DNA of 64,000 nt from Salinicola rhizosphaerae (GCF_014652715.1 NZ_BMZI01000008.1:53281-117280); one strand, 5' to 3'. Shown: positions 1-9,642, counted from the stretch's first letter. The notes: generated from the sequence alone by a model not told the origin. Translations and numbers: made by a program.

Positions 1-43
1 CGGGGTCGTCTGATTAACGATCGGAGGACGGCCTCTGCACCGA

Positions 44-1549
44 TCAGCTCTCGATCTCCTCAGGCCGGCGGCGATTGCGAACCCGCAGGTAGATGGCGAA
101 GGCGACCGAGACCGCGATCAGCACCCACAGGAAGGCGGCAATTGGGCTCTTGGTGAAGAAGATTGTCAGGTTGCCATAGGATTCGATGCTCTTGACGAAA
201 TAGACCTCCGCCGACTTGCCGAGAATGAAGCCGATGATCAGCGGCACCGTTTCCAGTCCAACCTTGTGCGCGACCCAGCCGAAGACACCGAAGATCAGCA
301 GCGTCCAGACGTCGAACATGATCCCGTAGTTGATCGCATAGGCACCGACCACGCACATCATGATGATCAGCGGGTAGAGAATGAACTTCGGCACCTCGAT
401 CACCTTGGCGATGTGGCGAATCGCGAAGTACATGATGCCGAACATCAATACGTTCGCCGCCACCAGCGCGATCATCATCAGGTACCAGGTATCGAGATTA
501 TTGCCGATGAACAGCGGCCCCACCTGGATGCCCTGCAGCGTGAAGGCACCGATCAGGATGGCGGTCGTGGAATCGCCAGGTATCCCGAGCGATAGCAGCG
601 GCACCAGCGCACCCCCGGTCAGTGCATTGTTGGAGGACTCGGAGGAGACGATGCCCTGCGGCGCGCCCTTGCCCATCTGGGAGGAGTCGCGCGAGAAATT
701 CTTCTCCTGACTGTAGGCGAGCACCGACGCCGCGCTGCCGCCAACGCCCGGCAGAATCCCGATCAAGGTGCCGATACCGGAAGACCGTACCAGATTGAGC
801 AGCTGTCCCTTGAAGACGTTGAAGCGAAACTTGGCACCACCCTTCAAGGAAATCTTGCCCTGGACCGCGTCGTCCTTGAAGCCTTTTTCGGCGTCGAGCA
901 GCACGGTCGTCAGTCCGAACAGGCCGATCAGCACGGGCAGCAGCGAGAAGCCGTCAACCAGATAGTACTGCATGAAGTCGAACATCAGGCGCGGCTCGCC
1001 GTTACCGCCTTCCGTGATCGAATAGGTACCGATCAGGCTCAACCAGACCCCGAGCACGCCACTGAAGATACCCATCAGCATGTTCGAGCAGAGCGAAGCG
1101 ATGACGGTCAGTGCCAGCAGGATGATCAGGAATTTTTCGACATAGGAGAACTTGATCGCGAAGTCCGCCAGCACCGGCGCGAAGAAGAAGAGTACCGCCG
1201 CACTGAACAGACCGCCGAAGACCGAGGCGACGATGCCGATCTTGAGCGCTCTCTCCCCCTCCCCACGCTTGGCCATCGGATAGCCATCGAAGGTCGTGGT
1301 GATCGACGAGGGTGTCCCCGGTATGTTGATAAGAACAGCAGGCACCATGCCGCCGGAAATCCCCCCGACGTAGAGCCCGAGTAGCAGCGCAATACCGTTT
1401 TCCAGACCAAAGGCGTAAGTCAGCGGCAGGCAGACCGCAACGGCCATGGTCGCGGTCATGCCGGGTATGGCGCCAAAGATGATGCCGATCAAGGTCCCCG
1501 CGGCGATTAGCCCGAAGAACATCGGCGTGAGATGGGACAGGATATCCAT
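44..1549 (-). CDS. Tripartite tricarboxylate transporter large permease, TctA family
   Basis: Large membrane subunit of a TTT (TctABC) secondary transporter that brings an organic acid across the inner membrane, using a periplasmic binding protein. The 501-residue product is hydrophobic throughout (about 11-12 membrane segments), has the usual TctA length, and carries the glycine/proline-rich family signatures GxxPGMTATMAVAV near the N terminus and IPGTPSS near residue 77, plus a second LPGVGGSAASV stretch in the middle, as in the duplicated TctA fold. It is the last gene of a minus-strand tctC-tctB-tctA operon, 32 nt after tctB. The 43 nt between its stop and the window edge hold nothing I can call. 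Substrate is not predictable from sequence. A second, diverged TctA lies at 12063-13577. Confidence 0.95.
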   Translation of the reverse strand: MDILSHLTPMFFGLIAAGTLIGIIFGAIPGMTATMAVAVCLPLTYAFGLENGIALLLGLYVGGISGGMVPAVLINIPGTPSSITTTFDGYPMAKRGEGERALKIGIVASVFGGLFSAAVLFFFAPVLADFAIKFSYVEKFLIILLALTVIASLCSNMLMGIFSGVLGVWLSLIGTYSITEGGNGEPRLMFDFMQYYLVDGFSLLPVLIGLFGLTTVLLDAEKGFKDDAVQGKISLKGGAKFRFNVFKGQLLNLVRSSGIGTLIGILPGVGGSAASVLAYSQEKNFSRDSSQMGKGAPQGIVSSESSNNALTGGALVPLLSLGIPGDSTTAILIGAFTLQGIQVGPLFIGNNLDTWYLMMIALVAANVLMFGIMYFAIRHIAKVIEVPKFILYPLIIMMCVVGAYAINYGIMFDVWTLLIFGVFGWVAHKVGLETVPLIIGFILGKSAEVYFVKSIESYGNLTIFFTKSPIAAFLWVLIAVSVAFAIYLRVRNRRRPEEIES

Positions 1550-1581
1550 GAGAGTCGGCTCCGGCAGTCAGGTCGATGTGA

Positions 1582-2025
1582 TCAAGGCAGCGTGATGCGA
1601 AACAGTTCGGCCAGCACGTACCAGGCCAGCGCCGGCGCGATCAGCGCGTTCAGCACCAGAATCACGAACAGGCGCCGTGTGAGATGATCGACATAGAGCA
1701 GCGACAGCAGAAAAACGAAGATCACCGACATGATCAGAAAGCTGTAGCCGGTGTTGGGGAAGACGTCGCTCAACACGCCCATCAGGTAGAAGTAGGCCGT
1801 GGTCAGCGCCAGCGTGCCGAAGAAGCGCTTGTGGTCGAACGCCCCTTCGCTACCGACCAGCACTCGCCCGGCGCGCTTGATCGCCGGCGCGATCATGCGA
1901 AAGCGGGTCACCACGATCACCAGCAGCAACCCCACCAGAATGGTGGTGACGATGCGTGGAAAGAACAGATGCGATTGGTCGAAGTCGATGGTGACATCGA
2001 ACATCGACAGCCAGTGACTTTCCAT
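1582..2025 (-). CDS. Tripartite tricarboxylate transporter small permease, TctB family
   Basis: Small four-helix membrane subunit of the TTT transporter, partner of the TctA protein encoded just downstream. The 147-residue product shows four hydrophobic stretches (about residues 22-40, 68-86, 93-110 and 118-140), the normal TctB topology and size. Sequence conservation in TctB is low, so the call rests on size, topology and position between TctC and TctA genes. The start at 2025 has a GCAGGAG ribosome-binding site about 9 nt upstream; a second ATG seven codons later is possible. The gene is separated from tctC by 86 nt that contain a strong inverted repeat (2077-2100). Confidence 0.88.
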   Translation of the reverse strand: MESHWLSMFDVTIDFDQSHLFFPRIVTTILVGLLLVIVVTRFRMIAPAIKRAGRVLVGSEGAFDHKRFFGTLALTTAYFYLMGVLSDVFPNTGYSFLIMSVIFVFLLSLLYVDHLTRRLFVILVLNALIAPALAWYVLAELFRITLP

Positions 2026-2076
2026 GGAAAGCGACTCCTGCGCCGGCGCACTGCCGGCTTGCGTTCGGACGGAGGC

Positions 2077-2100
2077 GCCGGCCGATCAGGATCGGCCGGC
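2077..2100 (-). terminator. Hairpin between tctC and tctB (attenuator or RNA-stability element)
   Basis: Two perfect 11-bp GC-rich arms (2077-2087 and 2090-2100) with a 2-nt loop lie in the 86-nt gap between the binding-protein gene and the permease genes of the same operon. On the minus strand no T-run follows, so it is more likely a 3'-end stabilising or partial-attenuation structure than a full terminator. Inference: it would raise the level of the periplasmic protein above that of the membrane subunits, as hairpins do in other binding-protein operons. Confidence 0.45.
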
Positions 2101-2111
2101 GGTGACGAGAA

Positions 2112-3164
2112 TCAGCCCTCGAGATCGTTGATGATCGTCTGGTTCTGATCGTTCTTCTCTTTCAGGTAGGAGGACGCTTCCTTGGAGGGCTTGAAATCCG
2201 GCACGAAGAACGCCTTCTTCAGCTGCTCCTGAATCTCGCCCTGGTCGTAGATGTCGCTCAGCGCATTGTCGATGCAGTCGATCGCCGCGGGGTCCATATC
2301 CTTGTTGTAAAGGAAGAAGAACTCCTTATCGAAGGTGAAGTCCTGGCTGTCGTCCATCGGCACGCTGACGTTCGGCGTGGTGTAGCCGAGCAGCTGCTCG
2401 CGCGTGGTATCGCCCATGCCCGACTCGTTGGTCTGCTGGATCGTATCTTCGCGCGCCGTGAGCCAGACGAATCGCATCGCCTTCTGATCGTCGGCCGGCA
2501 GTTGGGTGTACTGCTCATTGGCCTGCACGGAGCCGTTGATCATATCCACCGCACCATCGAACAACAGCTGGTTCTTGTCAGCCTGCGAGCCGGTGTTGAC
2601 CGCGACGATGTTGCTCTCCTTGCCGGGATATTTCAGGCGCACGGCATTCTTGAGTGCGGAGAAGCCAATCTCGGAGACGCTGCCTGGCTGAATCGCGACG
2701 CGGATCTGCTTACCGTTGCCCGCCGCCTCGATGACGTCGCTCATCGACTCGTAGGGCGAACCCTTGGGCACCAGATAGGCGTTGCCGGGATTGATGGCAA
2801 TGGTCGGCCCGACGACATACTGATCGAAGATATTGGGATAGCCGTTCACGCCGTAGAGATTGCCGAGGTAGGCGCCATCGTGAAAAATCATGATGGTGTT
2901 GCCGTGGCGACTGCGCTGGAGCGCCTGGAAGCCAGGCATCACGCCCACCGCATCGACTTTGGCATTGATGTCCAGCTTGTCGGCGAGTTGATCGACAACC
3001 ATGCTCGAAACCTGGTAAGTGTCGCCACCGGTCGAGGTCGAGCCGATCACGACGCGCAGATTGCCGGGCAGCGGACAGTCGTCGGCAGCCTGTGCGGATA
3101 CGCCGACACCCATGGCGGCACTAACGACCAGTGCCAGACAGGTTTTGCCCCAAATCGGTTTCAT
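2112..3164 (-). CDS. Tripartite tricarboxylate transporter substrate-binding protein, TctC-like
   Basis: Periplasmic solute receptor of the first Tct system. The 350-residue product starts with a clear Sec signal peptide (MKP.., a hydrophobic core to about residue 23, cleavage after AQA at about 26) followed by a secreted, acidic protein. The region after residue 35 (VVIGSTSTGGDTY) matches the TctC ligand-loop pattern in which a glycine-rich stretch follows the first strand. It is slightly longer and more diverged than the TctC at 14029-15018. First gene of the operon tctC-tctB-tctA. A TGATA-N4-TATCA palindrome lies 77 bp upstream of the start. Substrate unknown; carboxylates are the rule for the family. 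Confidence 0.88.
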   Translation of the reverse strand: MKPIWGKTCLALVVSAAMGVGVSAQAADDCPLPGNLRVVIGSTSTGGDTYQVSSMVVDQLADKLDINAKVDAVGVMPGFQALQRSRHGNTIMIFHDGAYLGNLYGVNGYPNIFDQYVVGPTIAINPGNAYLVPKGSPYESMSDVIEAAGNGKQIRVAIQPGSVSEIGFSALKNAVRLKYPGKESNIVAVNTGSQADKNQLLFDGAVDMINGSVQANEQYTQLPADDQKAMRFVWLTAREDTIQQTNESGMGDTTREQLLGYTTPNVSVPMDDSQDFTFDKEFFFLYNKDMDPAAIDCIDNALSDIYDQGEIQEQLKKAFFVPDFKPSKEASSYLKEKNDQNQTIINDLEG

Positions 3165-3240
3165 CTCGTTCTCCCCCAGTCCGTCCCGTTAGTCCGGATT
3201 CGTGGCCTTGGCCACACTCGCTCTACCGGCGGGCATTGAA

Positions 3241-3254
3241 TGATAGCGTTATCA
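3241..3254. promoter_or_regulatory. Candidate operator TGATAGCGTTATCA upstream of tctC
   Basis: 14-bp inverted repeat TGATA-GCGT-TATCA with a central CG, the geometry of many LacI-type operators. It sits 77 bp upstream of the tctC start and overlaps a possible minus-strand -10 element (TATCAT) with a weak -35 (TCGAGA) 18 bp before it. No cognate regulator gene is visible on this side of the window. The call is an inference from symmetry and position. Confidence 0.35.
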
Positions 3255-3439
3255 TCGAACGCGTCTCGAAAGGTAAAGAAGGTCACTTTGTCAGACAATT
3301 GGACTTAGGTAGGTCGACCAAAGTCGAAGTCAAAAACTGCCAGTGGGTCAAGAACCTAGCGCGACTCGATGCTCGGCAGATGACGATGGTCGCATTGGTT
3401 GCAGAGAGAAGATGGCTTGGCAGAGGGGGAAAACGTGAC

Positions 3440-3533
3440 GACAGAGGGGTTAACGACAGGAGGGCTGAAGACTCAAGGGGGCTACGACATAAGGGACTAA
3501 AGACATAAGAGACCAAAGACAAAGGGCCCACCG
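3440..3533. repeat. Degenerate tandem repeat, six units of 15-16 bp
   Basis: Units begin with GAC at 3440, 3455, 3470, 3486, 3502 and 3518 (steps 15, 15, 16, 16, 16) and follow a pattern GAC-NNAAGGG-NCTAA. The middle units are the most alike (GACATAAGGGACTAAA, GACATAAGAGACCAAA). The last unit merges with the left arm of the aldolase terminator. Purine-rich on the plus strand. Function unknown. Confidence 0.6.
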
Positions 3534-3548
3534 AGGTGGGCCCTTTGT
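3519..3548 (-). terminator. Intrinsic terminator of the class I aldolase gene
   Basis: Perfect 14-bp arms (3519-3532 and 3535-3548; effective loop CGAG) about 20 bp past the aldolase stop codon. On the minus strand the second arm ends in CCCTTTGT and is followed by CTTTGGTC, a modest T-rich tail. The symmetry would let it work for both strands. Confidence 0.75.
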
Positions 3549-3566
3549 CGATTCAGACGTCAAGCG

Positions 3567-4619
<1,053 letters not shown>

Positions 4620-5193
4620 GTTACGTTTCCTCTGTCCTCTAGATGGGTCATCCGGGGAATGCTCGACTTGGACTGCTTCCCTGCCATTTACCCGATGATG
4701 GAGCCCGGTACCCGGTGGGTGACGCTTTACCCGTCCCCCACTGGCCCGACCCGAGCTGTCAGTCTTGTTGTCAGCGGACTCTTGAACACCATCCGCCGCC
4801 ACCTCGGCCACCGCCTACGCTCCCTCGAGCGTAGCGAGCACGCCGCCCGCGGCGTGCGCTGCCCGCTGGCTCGAGCCCTCTGCGCCTCCGCGTGAAGGTG
4901 CCCAACTCGCGGAAAGCGATGATCGACCAATGGCGTAAGCCACCGCCAAGAATAAGCGACAATGCGCCACAGTTCACGCCCGTGCACGGTATCTGCGCCC
5001 GATGTCGGTACATTGCCACGCGAGAGCGCCGCCGGAAGCCTTGCGGTAGCGGGCGCGTCCAGATTGTCACGTTTCGTATCCCCGCGCTGACTGAAAATCG
5101 TCATGGGAAAGTCTGGCGACCTGGCTCTCGTCTGGGTTCTGGTATCCTTGCCGCTCTTCTCCGCTGACTGAAAGCGACACTCAGGAACGACCC
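4620..5193. other. Divergent intergenic region between fbaB and lrgA
   Basis: 574 bp between two divergently transcribed genes. The open frames inside it have no ribosome-binding site or recognisable domain, so I treat them as chance GC-rich frames. It contains a nested inverted repeat at 4824-4875 (see separate entry). Promoters for both flanking genes must lie here, but no consensus -35/-10 pair stood out by eye. Confidence 0.6.
4824..4875. repeat. Nested inverted repeat (bulged stem-loop)
   Basis: Outer 7-bp arms CTCGAGC (4824-4830) and GCTCGAG (4869-4875) enclose a perfect 9-bp inner stem GCACGCCGC / GCGGCGTGC (4838-4846 and 4849-4857) with a 2-nt loop. It lies in the middle of a divergent intergenic region, so it is not at the end of any gene. 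It could be a REP-like element, a cruciform or part of a structured leader. Only the symmetry is seen directly. Confidence 0.4.
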
Positions 5194-5562
5194 ATGTCCG
5201 TGATGCGCGGCTTTCTATGGCTGCTGATTTTTCTCCTGCTGGGACAGACCACGGTCGAACTGCTGGCCCTGCCCATGCCGAGCGGCGTCATCGGCATGCT
5301 GCTGATGGCGCTCTGGTTCGTCTACCGAGGTGGCATGAATGCGGACATCGTCCACGTCAGCCAGCCGCTGATCGCGATGCTCGCGCTGCTGGTCATGCCG
5401 GGCGTTGTCGAGATATTTTTCGTCGCCGGGCGATACGCGAGCCAGGGTGTCTCGATCATCGCGGCGCTGGTTGTCGGCACGCTGCTGAGCGTACTCTCGA
5501 GCCTTCTGCTGATGCGCCGGTTCATGCCCCGGCTCGCCATCGACGAGCAGCCCGATGAGTGA
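5194..5562 (+). CDS. lrgA: CidA/LrgA family holin-like membrane protein
   Basis: Small membrane protein of the CidA/LrgA family, associated in other bacteria with control of murein hydrolase export, cell lysis and, more recently, pyruvate/organic-acid movement. The 122-residue product has four membrane segments (about 6-24, 26-46, 60-80 and 86-108) and the family pattern LPMPSGVIGMLL near residue 26. It overlaps the next gene, an LrgB homologue, by 8 nt, the standard two-gene arrangement. CidA and LrgA cannot be told apart by sequence alone; the symbol is provisional. Confidence 0.85.
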   Translation: MSVMRGFLWLLIFLLLGQTTVELLALPMPSGVIGMLLMALWFVYRGGMNADIVHVSQPLIAMLALLVMPGVVEIFFVAGRYASQGVSIIAALVVGTLLSVLSSLLLMRRFMPRLAIDEQPDE

Positions 5563-6283
5563 CGCGCTGGCGAGACTTCATCGGCTGCCCGGTCTCTGGT
5601 TCGACTCCCCCGTCGCCGCCATTGCGCTGACGCTCGGGGCCTACTTCTTCGGCATCTGGCTATTCAAGCTGATCCGCCGCCCGAGCTGGTGTCCGCCTCT
5701 GCTGATCGCTGCACTGGTGATCGCCGGCGTCATCGCCCTCTTGCCGGTCGATATCGAGGATTACAATCGCGGCGCCGCCTGGCTGATGCTGCTGCTCGGC
5801 CCAGCGACGGTCGCGCTTGCCGTCCCGCTCTACCAGCAGCTGCCGCAGATTCGCGCCCTGTGGAAGCCGATCCTGCTGACGCTGCCGCTGTCGGCAACGC
5901 TGGCCGCCTTCTATGCGCTGCTGATTGCCTGGAGCCTGGGAGCGTCGCACGATGTCCTCGCGTCGCTGGCGCCCAAGTCAGTGACCTCCCCCATCGCCTT
6001 GAGCCTCGCCGCACAGCTCGGCGGCTCCGCTGCACTGCTGATGGGCGCGCTGCTGGTCACCGGCATGACCGCGATCTTCGGCGTCGAATGGCTCGGGCGA
6101 CTGCTGCGTATCCACGACCATCGACTCCTCGGCCTGGCGCTCGGCATCAACGGCCATGCTCTGGGCACCGTCCGCGCCTTCGAGCTCAGCAGCGTCGCCG
6201 GCGCGTTTGCCTCGCTCGGCATGAGCCTGACCGGCGCCTTCACCGCCGTGGTGCTGCCCCTGGTTTGGCATCTGCTGTTCTGA
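5555..6283 (+). CDS. lrgB: CidB/LrgB family membrane protein
   Basis: Partner of the CidA/LrgA-like protein encoded immediately upstream, with overlapping ends implying translational coupling. The 242-residue product has about 7-8 hydrophobic segments and the signature block LAPKSVTSPIALSLAAQLGG around residues 138-157, followed by a G-rich LLVTGMTAIFG segment and HALGTVRAFE near residue 205, which are the conserved LrgB regions. The usual length is 220-245 residues. No LysR-type CidR regulator is adjacent. The 136 nt that follow, up to the hydrolase gene, hold no clear terminator. Confidence 0.9.
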   Translation: MSDALARLHRLPGLWFDSPVAAIALTLGAYFFGIWLFKLIRRPSWCPPLLIAALVIAGVIALLPVDIEDYNRGAAWLMLLLGPATVALAVPLYQQLPQIRALWKPILLTLPLSATLAAFYALLIAWSLGASHDVLASLAPKSVTSPIALSLAAQLGGSAALLMGALLVTGMTAIFGVEWLGRLLRIHDHRLLGLALGINGHALGTVRAFELSSVAGAFASLGMSLTGAFTAVVLPLVWHLLF

Positions 6284-6419
6284 TCGTACCTTCGGACATG
6301 ACCGTTCCGCGCTGTCGCCAGCTCGGGTACCGACGTGTCGCAACTACAGGCGGATGCCTGACAACAGCCGCCGGCCAGCTACGCTGTAACGGACATGGAC
6401 TTGGCACGGAGGCCAACCA

Positions 6420-7169
6420 ATGACCCTTGCTAGCGACACCCGACAGGGCAACCCGACCCTGGTACTGATGCACTTCTTTGGCAGCTCTCACCACGAATGG
6501 GCACCGGTGCTGCCGCTGCTCTCTGCCGATATCCGCGTCGTCACGCTGGACATGCCAGGCTTTGGCCGGGCCAGCGACGTGACCGGGTACGACGTTGCCG
6601 CCATGACGCGGCATGTGCGGGATGCGATCGAATCCGCCGAGCTCGAGAACGTGATTCTCGTCGGCCACTCTTTCTCGGGCCGCATGGCGATGACCGTCGC
6701 CGCCGAGCGGCCAGACTGGCTGCGCGCGCTCGTCCTCGTCGCGCCGTCGCCTCCCGGCCCGCAGCCGATCAGCAACGAGGAACATCGATTCCAGCTCGAC
6801 TTCGACTTCAGCGAAGCGCAGGCGCGTCAGTTCATCGACGGCGCCAGCGCGGTCACTCTCGCCCCGCACCTTTACCAGCAGGCGGTCGAGGATGCGATCA
6901 ACGCCAACCCCGCGGCGTGGCGCGCCTGGCCCAGCGAAACCTACGCCGAAGACTGGGCCGACCGGGTCGGTACGCTCGACTTGCCGGCCTGGGTGCTGGT
7001 CGGCGACAAGGACCCCTCTCTGCCGCCATCGACCCAGCGCGAACTCGTCATGCCGCACCTCGAGCACGGCGAGCTCGAGGTCTTTCCGGGTTACGGCCAT
7101 CTGCTACCGATGGAGATGCCGGAAACATTGGCCGAGCGCCTGCAGGCGATCGCCGCCAGGTTCGCCTGA
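6420..7169 (+). CDS. Alpha/beta-fold hydrolase
   Basis: Small alpha/beta hydrolase (249 residues) probably acting on an ester, lactone or related small substrate in the cytoplasm. Visible features are the oxyanion segment MHFFGSSHHEW (17-27), the loop DMPGFGRAS, the nucleophile elbow GHSFSG with Ser84, an acid candidate in VGDKDPS, and the catalytic His in GYGHLLPMEMPE near the C terminus. No signal peptide. Start at 6420 follows a CGGAGG-type ribosome-binding site. The gene stands alone before the epd-pgk operon. Substrate cannot be inferred. Confidence 0.85.
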   Translation: MTLASDTRQGNPTLVLMHFFGSSHHEWAPVLPLLSADIRVVTLDMPGFGRASDVTGYDVAAMTRHVRDAIESAELENVILVGHSFSGRMAMTVAAERPDWLRALVLVAPSPPGPQPISNEEHRFQLDFDFSEAQARQFIDGASAVTLAPHLYQQAVEDAINANPAAWRAWPSETYAEDWADRVGTLDLPAWVLVGDKDPSLPPSTQRELVMPHLEHGELEVFPGYGHLLPMEMPETLAERLQAIAARFA

Positions 7170-7371
7170 CGGATTCCCGGCTGGCGATACAGGTCGAACT
7201 CGACTCCCGGAGCGATCGACTGTGTCAAATTGGAGCGAGCTCGGCTTCCGGTACGATCAGTGAAGTCGGGTTGGAGTGAGGTCTGCTCCCAAAGGCGTTG
7301 GTCGCAGCGCCCGTCTAGGTCTGGCCGAACAAAAGCCGCCACAGGTTCAGCGCCTGATGCGCTCACGGCCC

Positions 7372-7430
7372 GGGAGGAATGCGCTACCATGCGCACTTCC
7401 GTTCCCCAACTGCGGCAGTGCGCCCCATGA
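7372..7430 (+). promoter_or_regulatory. Possible 13-codon leader ORF overlapping the epd start
   Basis: A strong ribosome-binding sequence GGGAGGA (7372-7378) is followed 10 nt later by ATG at 7389, opening a 13-codon ORF ([13 protein letters not shown]) whose TGA stop overlaps the epd ATG as ATGA (7427-7430). The epd start itself lacks a good ribosome-binding site, so translation could reach it by coupling from the leader. The alternative is that epd starts at an ATG directly abutting the GGAGGA at 7379, which gives no usable spacing. Confidence 0.4.
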
Positions 7431-8482
7431 CCTACCGAGTCGCCATCAACGGCTACGGCCGTATCGGCCAGAGCGTGCTGCGCGCGCTGGTCGAGCGGCC
7501 CGACCTGCCTCTGGAAGTGGTCGCGATCAACGAGCTTTCGGATCTCGAGACGATCGCCTATCTCACTCGCTACGACACGACACATGGGCGATTTCCCGGT
7601 CGCGTCGAGACGCGTGATGGCTGCCTGATCATCAACGGCAGCGCGATCCAGATTTGCAGCGCTCCCGAACCCGAGGCGCTCGACTGGGCGGATCTCGGTA
7701 TCGACCTGGTACTGGAGTGCTCGGGCAGCTTCAAGGATCGCGCTACCGCCGAGCGTCATCTCGACGCCGGGGCGGCAAGGCTGCTGTTTTCGCAGCCGGC
7801 CGAGGCAGACGTCGATGCGACCGTGGTCTACGGCGTCAACCACCACGTCATTGCACCGGCCATGCGCATCGTCTCGGCGGCTTCGTGCACGACGAACTGC
7901 CTGGTGCCGATTCTCGATGTGCTCGAACGCCACTACGGCGTCTCGCATGGCGTTACGACCACCATTCACTCGGCGATGAACGACCAGCCAGTGATCGATG
8001 CCTACCACCGCAGCGACTTACGTTTGACGCGCTCCGCGATGCAGTCGATCGTGCCCGTCGACTCCGGCCTGGCACGCGGTATCGGACGCCTGATGCCGCA
8101 CCTTGCCGAGCGCTTCGAGTGCCTGCACGTGCGCGTGCCGACGATCAACGTCTCGGCCATGGACATGGCGATCTCGCTCGAGCGAGACGCCGATGCCGCC
8201 GCCATCAACGCCTGTCTTGCCGAAGCGAGTCGCGAACGCTACCTCGGACTGCTCGGTATTACCGTCGAGCCGATGGCCTCGGTCGACTTCAACCACGACC
8301 CGCGCTCGGGTATCGTGGATGCCACTCAGACCCGGGTGGCCGGCGGCCGCCTGCTCAAGCTGCTTTGCTGGTTCGACAACGAGTGGGGGTTTGCCAACCG
8401 TATGCTCGATGTCGCCCGTCACTGGCTGGAACTGCCGTCGACCGACGCGGCAATTCCCCACCACAAGGAGTGGAGTTCATGA
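7427..8482 (+). CDS. epd: D-erythrose-4-phosphate dehydrogenase (GAPDH family)
   Basis: Oxidises erythrose 4-phosphate to 4-phosphoerythronate with NAD+, the first step of the pyridoxal phosphate branch; some family members also act on glyceraldehyde 3-phosphate. The 351-residue product has the NAD loop NGYGRIG (8-14), catalytic Cys154 in SAASCTTNC and the C-terminal [15 protein letters not shown]. The Epd-type segment [16 protein letters not shown] after the active site separates it from glycolytic GAPDH. Start at 7427 is chosen by family alignment; the frame is open 16 codons further up. Its stop overlaps the pgk ATG (ATGA), so epd-pgk form an operon. No transketolase or class II aldolase gene is attached. 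Confidence 0.9.
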   Translation: MTYRVAINGYGRIGQSVLRALVERPDLPLEVVAINELSDLETIAYLTRYDTTHGRFPGRVETRDGCLIINGSAIQICSAPEPEALDWADLGIDLVLECSGSFKDRATAERHLDAGAARLLFSQPAEADVDATVVYGVNHHVIAPAMRIVSAASCTTNCLVPILDVLERHYGVSHGVTTTIHSAMNDQPVIDAYHRSDLRLTRSAMQSIVPVDSGLARGIGRLMPHLAERFECLHVRVPTINVSAMDMAISLERDADAAAINACLAEASRERYLGLLGITVEPMASVDFNHDPRSGIVDATQTRVAGGRLLKLLCWFDNEWGFANRMLDVARHWLELPSTDAAIPHHKEWSS

Positions 8483-9642
8483 CCGTACGCAAGATGACCG
8501 ATCTGGACCTGTCCGGAAAGCGCGTGCTGATCCGCGAGGATCTGAACGTTCCCGTCAAGGGTGGCAAGGTCACCAGCGATGCGCGCATCCGCGCCAGTCT
8601 GCCGACCATCCAGGCCGCGCTCGATGCCGGCGCGAGCGTCATGCTGATGAGCCACCTGGGTCGCCCGACCGAGGGCGAGCCGGCGGACGAGTTCACCCTC
8701 GCGCCGGTGGCAGCGCACCTCTCCGAACTGCTGGGCAAGCCGGTACGACTGGAGAAAGACTATCTCGGTGGCGAGGTCGAGATCGACGCCGGCGAGATCG
8801 TGCTGCTCGAGAACGTGCGCTACAACCCGGGCGAGAAGAAGGACGACGAGGCGCTCGCCAAGGCTTACGCCGCGCTCTGCGACGTCTACGTCATGGACGC
8901 GTTCGGCACCGCCCATCGCGCCCAGGCCTCGACCCACGGAGTGGCGCGCTTCGCACCGCAGGCGTGCGCGGGGCCGCTGCTGGCCGGCGAACTCGACGCG
9001 CTGGAAAAGGCGCTGAGCTCGCCCAAACGCCCGATGGCGGCGATCGTCGGCGGCTCCAAGGTGTCGACCAAGCTCGACGTGCTCTACTCGCTGGCCGACA
9101 AGTGCGATCAGCTGATCGTCGGCGGCGGGATCGCCAACACCTTCATCGCCGCGGCGGGGTACAACGTCGGCAAGTCGCTCTACGAAGCGGACCTGGTCGG
9201 CAAGGCCAAGGAGCTCATGGCCAAGGTCGAGATCCCGCTGCCGAGCGACGTCGTGGTTGCCACCGAATTTTCCGAATCCGCGGAGGCGGTGGTGAAGCCG
9301 GTCGATCAGGTCGGTGACGACGAAATGATTCTCGATATCGGCCCCGATACCGCCAAACGCCTTGCCGGCCTGCTCAAGAATGCCGGCACAATCCTCTGGA
9401 ACGGCCCCGTCGGCGTGTTCGAGATCGACCAGTTCGGCAAGGGCACCGAAGTGATATCCCAGGCGATCGCCGCCAGTGACGCCTTCTCCATCGCCGGCGG
9501 CGGCGATACCCTCGCCGCCATCGACAAGTACGGCATCGCCGATCGGGTCTCCTATATCTCTACCGGTGGCGGTGCCTTCCTCGAATACGTCGAAGGCAAG
9601 ACGCTCCCGGCGGTCGCGGCGCTGGAAGCGGCTGCCGACTGA
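8479..9642 (+). CDS. pgk: Phosphoglycerate kinase
   Basis: Glycolytic/gluconeogenic enzyme that transfers phosphate between 1,3-bisphosphoglycerate and ADP. The 387-residue product has exactly the E. coli length. It shows the substrate block [11 protein letters not shown] (about 16-26), the MSHLGRP loop (55-61), [12 protein letters not shown] in the middle, and the nucleotide-binding [16 protein letters not shown] near the C terminus. The ATG overlaps the epd stop by 4 nt and is preceded by AAGGAG. The organisation epd-pgk is widespread in gammaproteobacteria; here the aldolase that usually follows is absent and an EamA transporter comes next after 47 nt. Confidence 0.97.
   Translation: MTVRKMTDLDLSGKRVLIREDLNVPVKGGKVTSDARIRASLPTIQAALDAGASVMLMSHLGRPTEGEPADEFTLAPVAAHLSELLGKPVRLEKDYLGGEVEIDAGEIVLLENVRYNPGEKKDDEALAKAYAALCDVYVMDAFGTAHRAQASTHGVARFAPQACAGPLLAGELDALEKALSSPKRPMAAIVGGSKVSTKLDVLYSLADKCDQLIVGGGIANTFIAAAGYNVGKSLYEADLVGKAKELMAKVEIPLPSDVVVATEFSESAEAVVKPVDQVGDDEMILDIGPDTAKRLAGLLKNAGTILWNGPVGVFEIDQFGKGTEVISQAIAASDAFSIAGGGDTLAAIDKYGIADRVSYISTGGGAFLEYVEGKTLPAVAALEAAAD

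Larger units (their letters stand above)
3165..3566. other. Intergenic region upstream of tctC and downstream of the aldolase gene
   Basis: 402 bp without a credible gene; the small frames here lack ribosome-binding sites and family resemblance. It holds, from left to right: a GTGGCC-TT-GGCCAC hairpin at 3202-3215, a TGATA-N4-TATCA palindrome at 3241-3254, a purine-rich array of six degenerate 15-16 bp units from 3440, and the aldolase terminator at 3519-3548. Confidence 0.7.

Noticed and set aside
4620-4811. 64-residue N-terminal extension of the class I aldolase
   Set aside because: Low-complexity sequence with no family support; a good ribosome-binding site precedes the internal ATG at 4619.
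6404-6420. Sigma-54 promoter at TTGGCACGGAGGCC before the hydrolase gene
   Set aside because: The -12 GC is not at the required 10-bp distance and the motif overlaps the ribosome-binding site.
7654-9642. 662-residue frame that appears to fuse a long N-terminal part to Pgk
   Set aside because: The first part is the +1 frame of epd; the real pgk starts at 8479 with a ribosome-binding site and exact family length.
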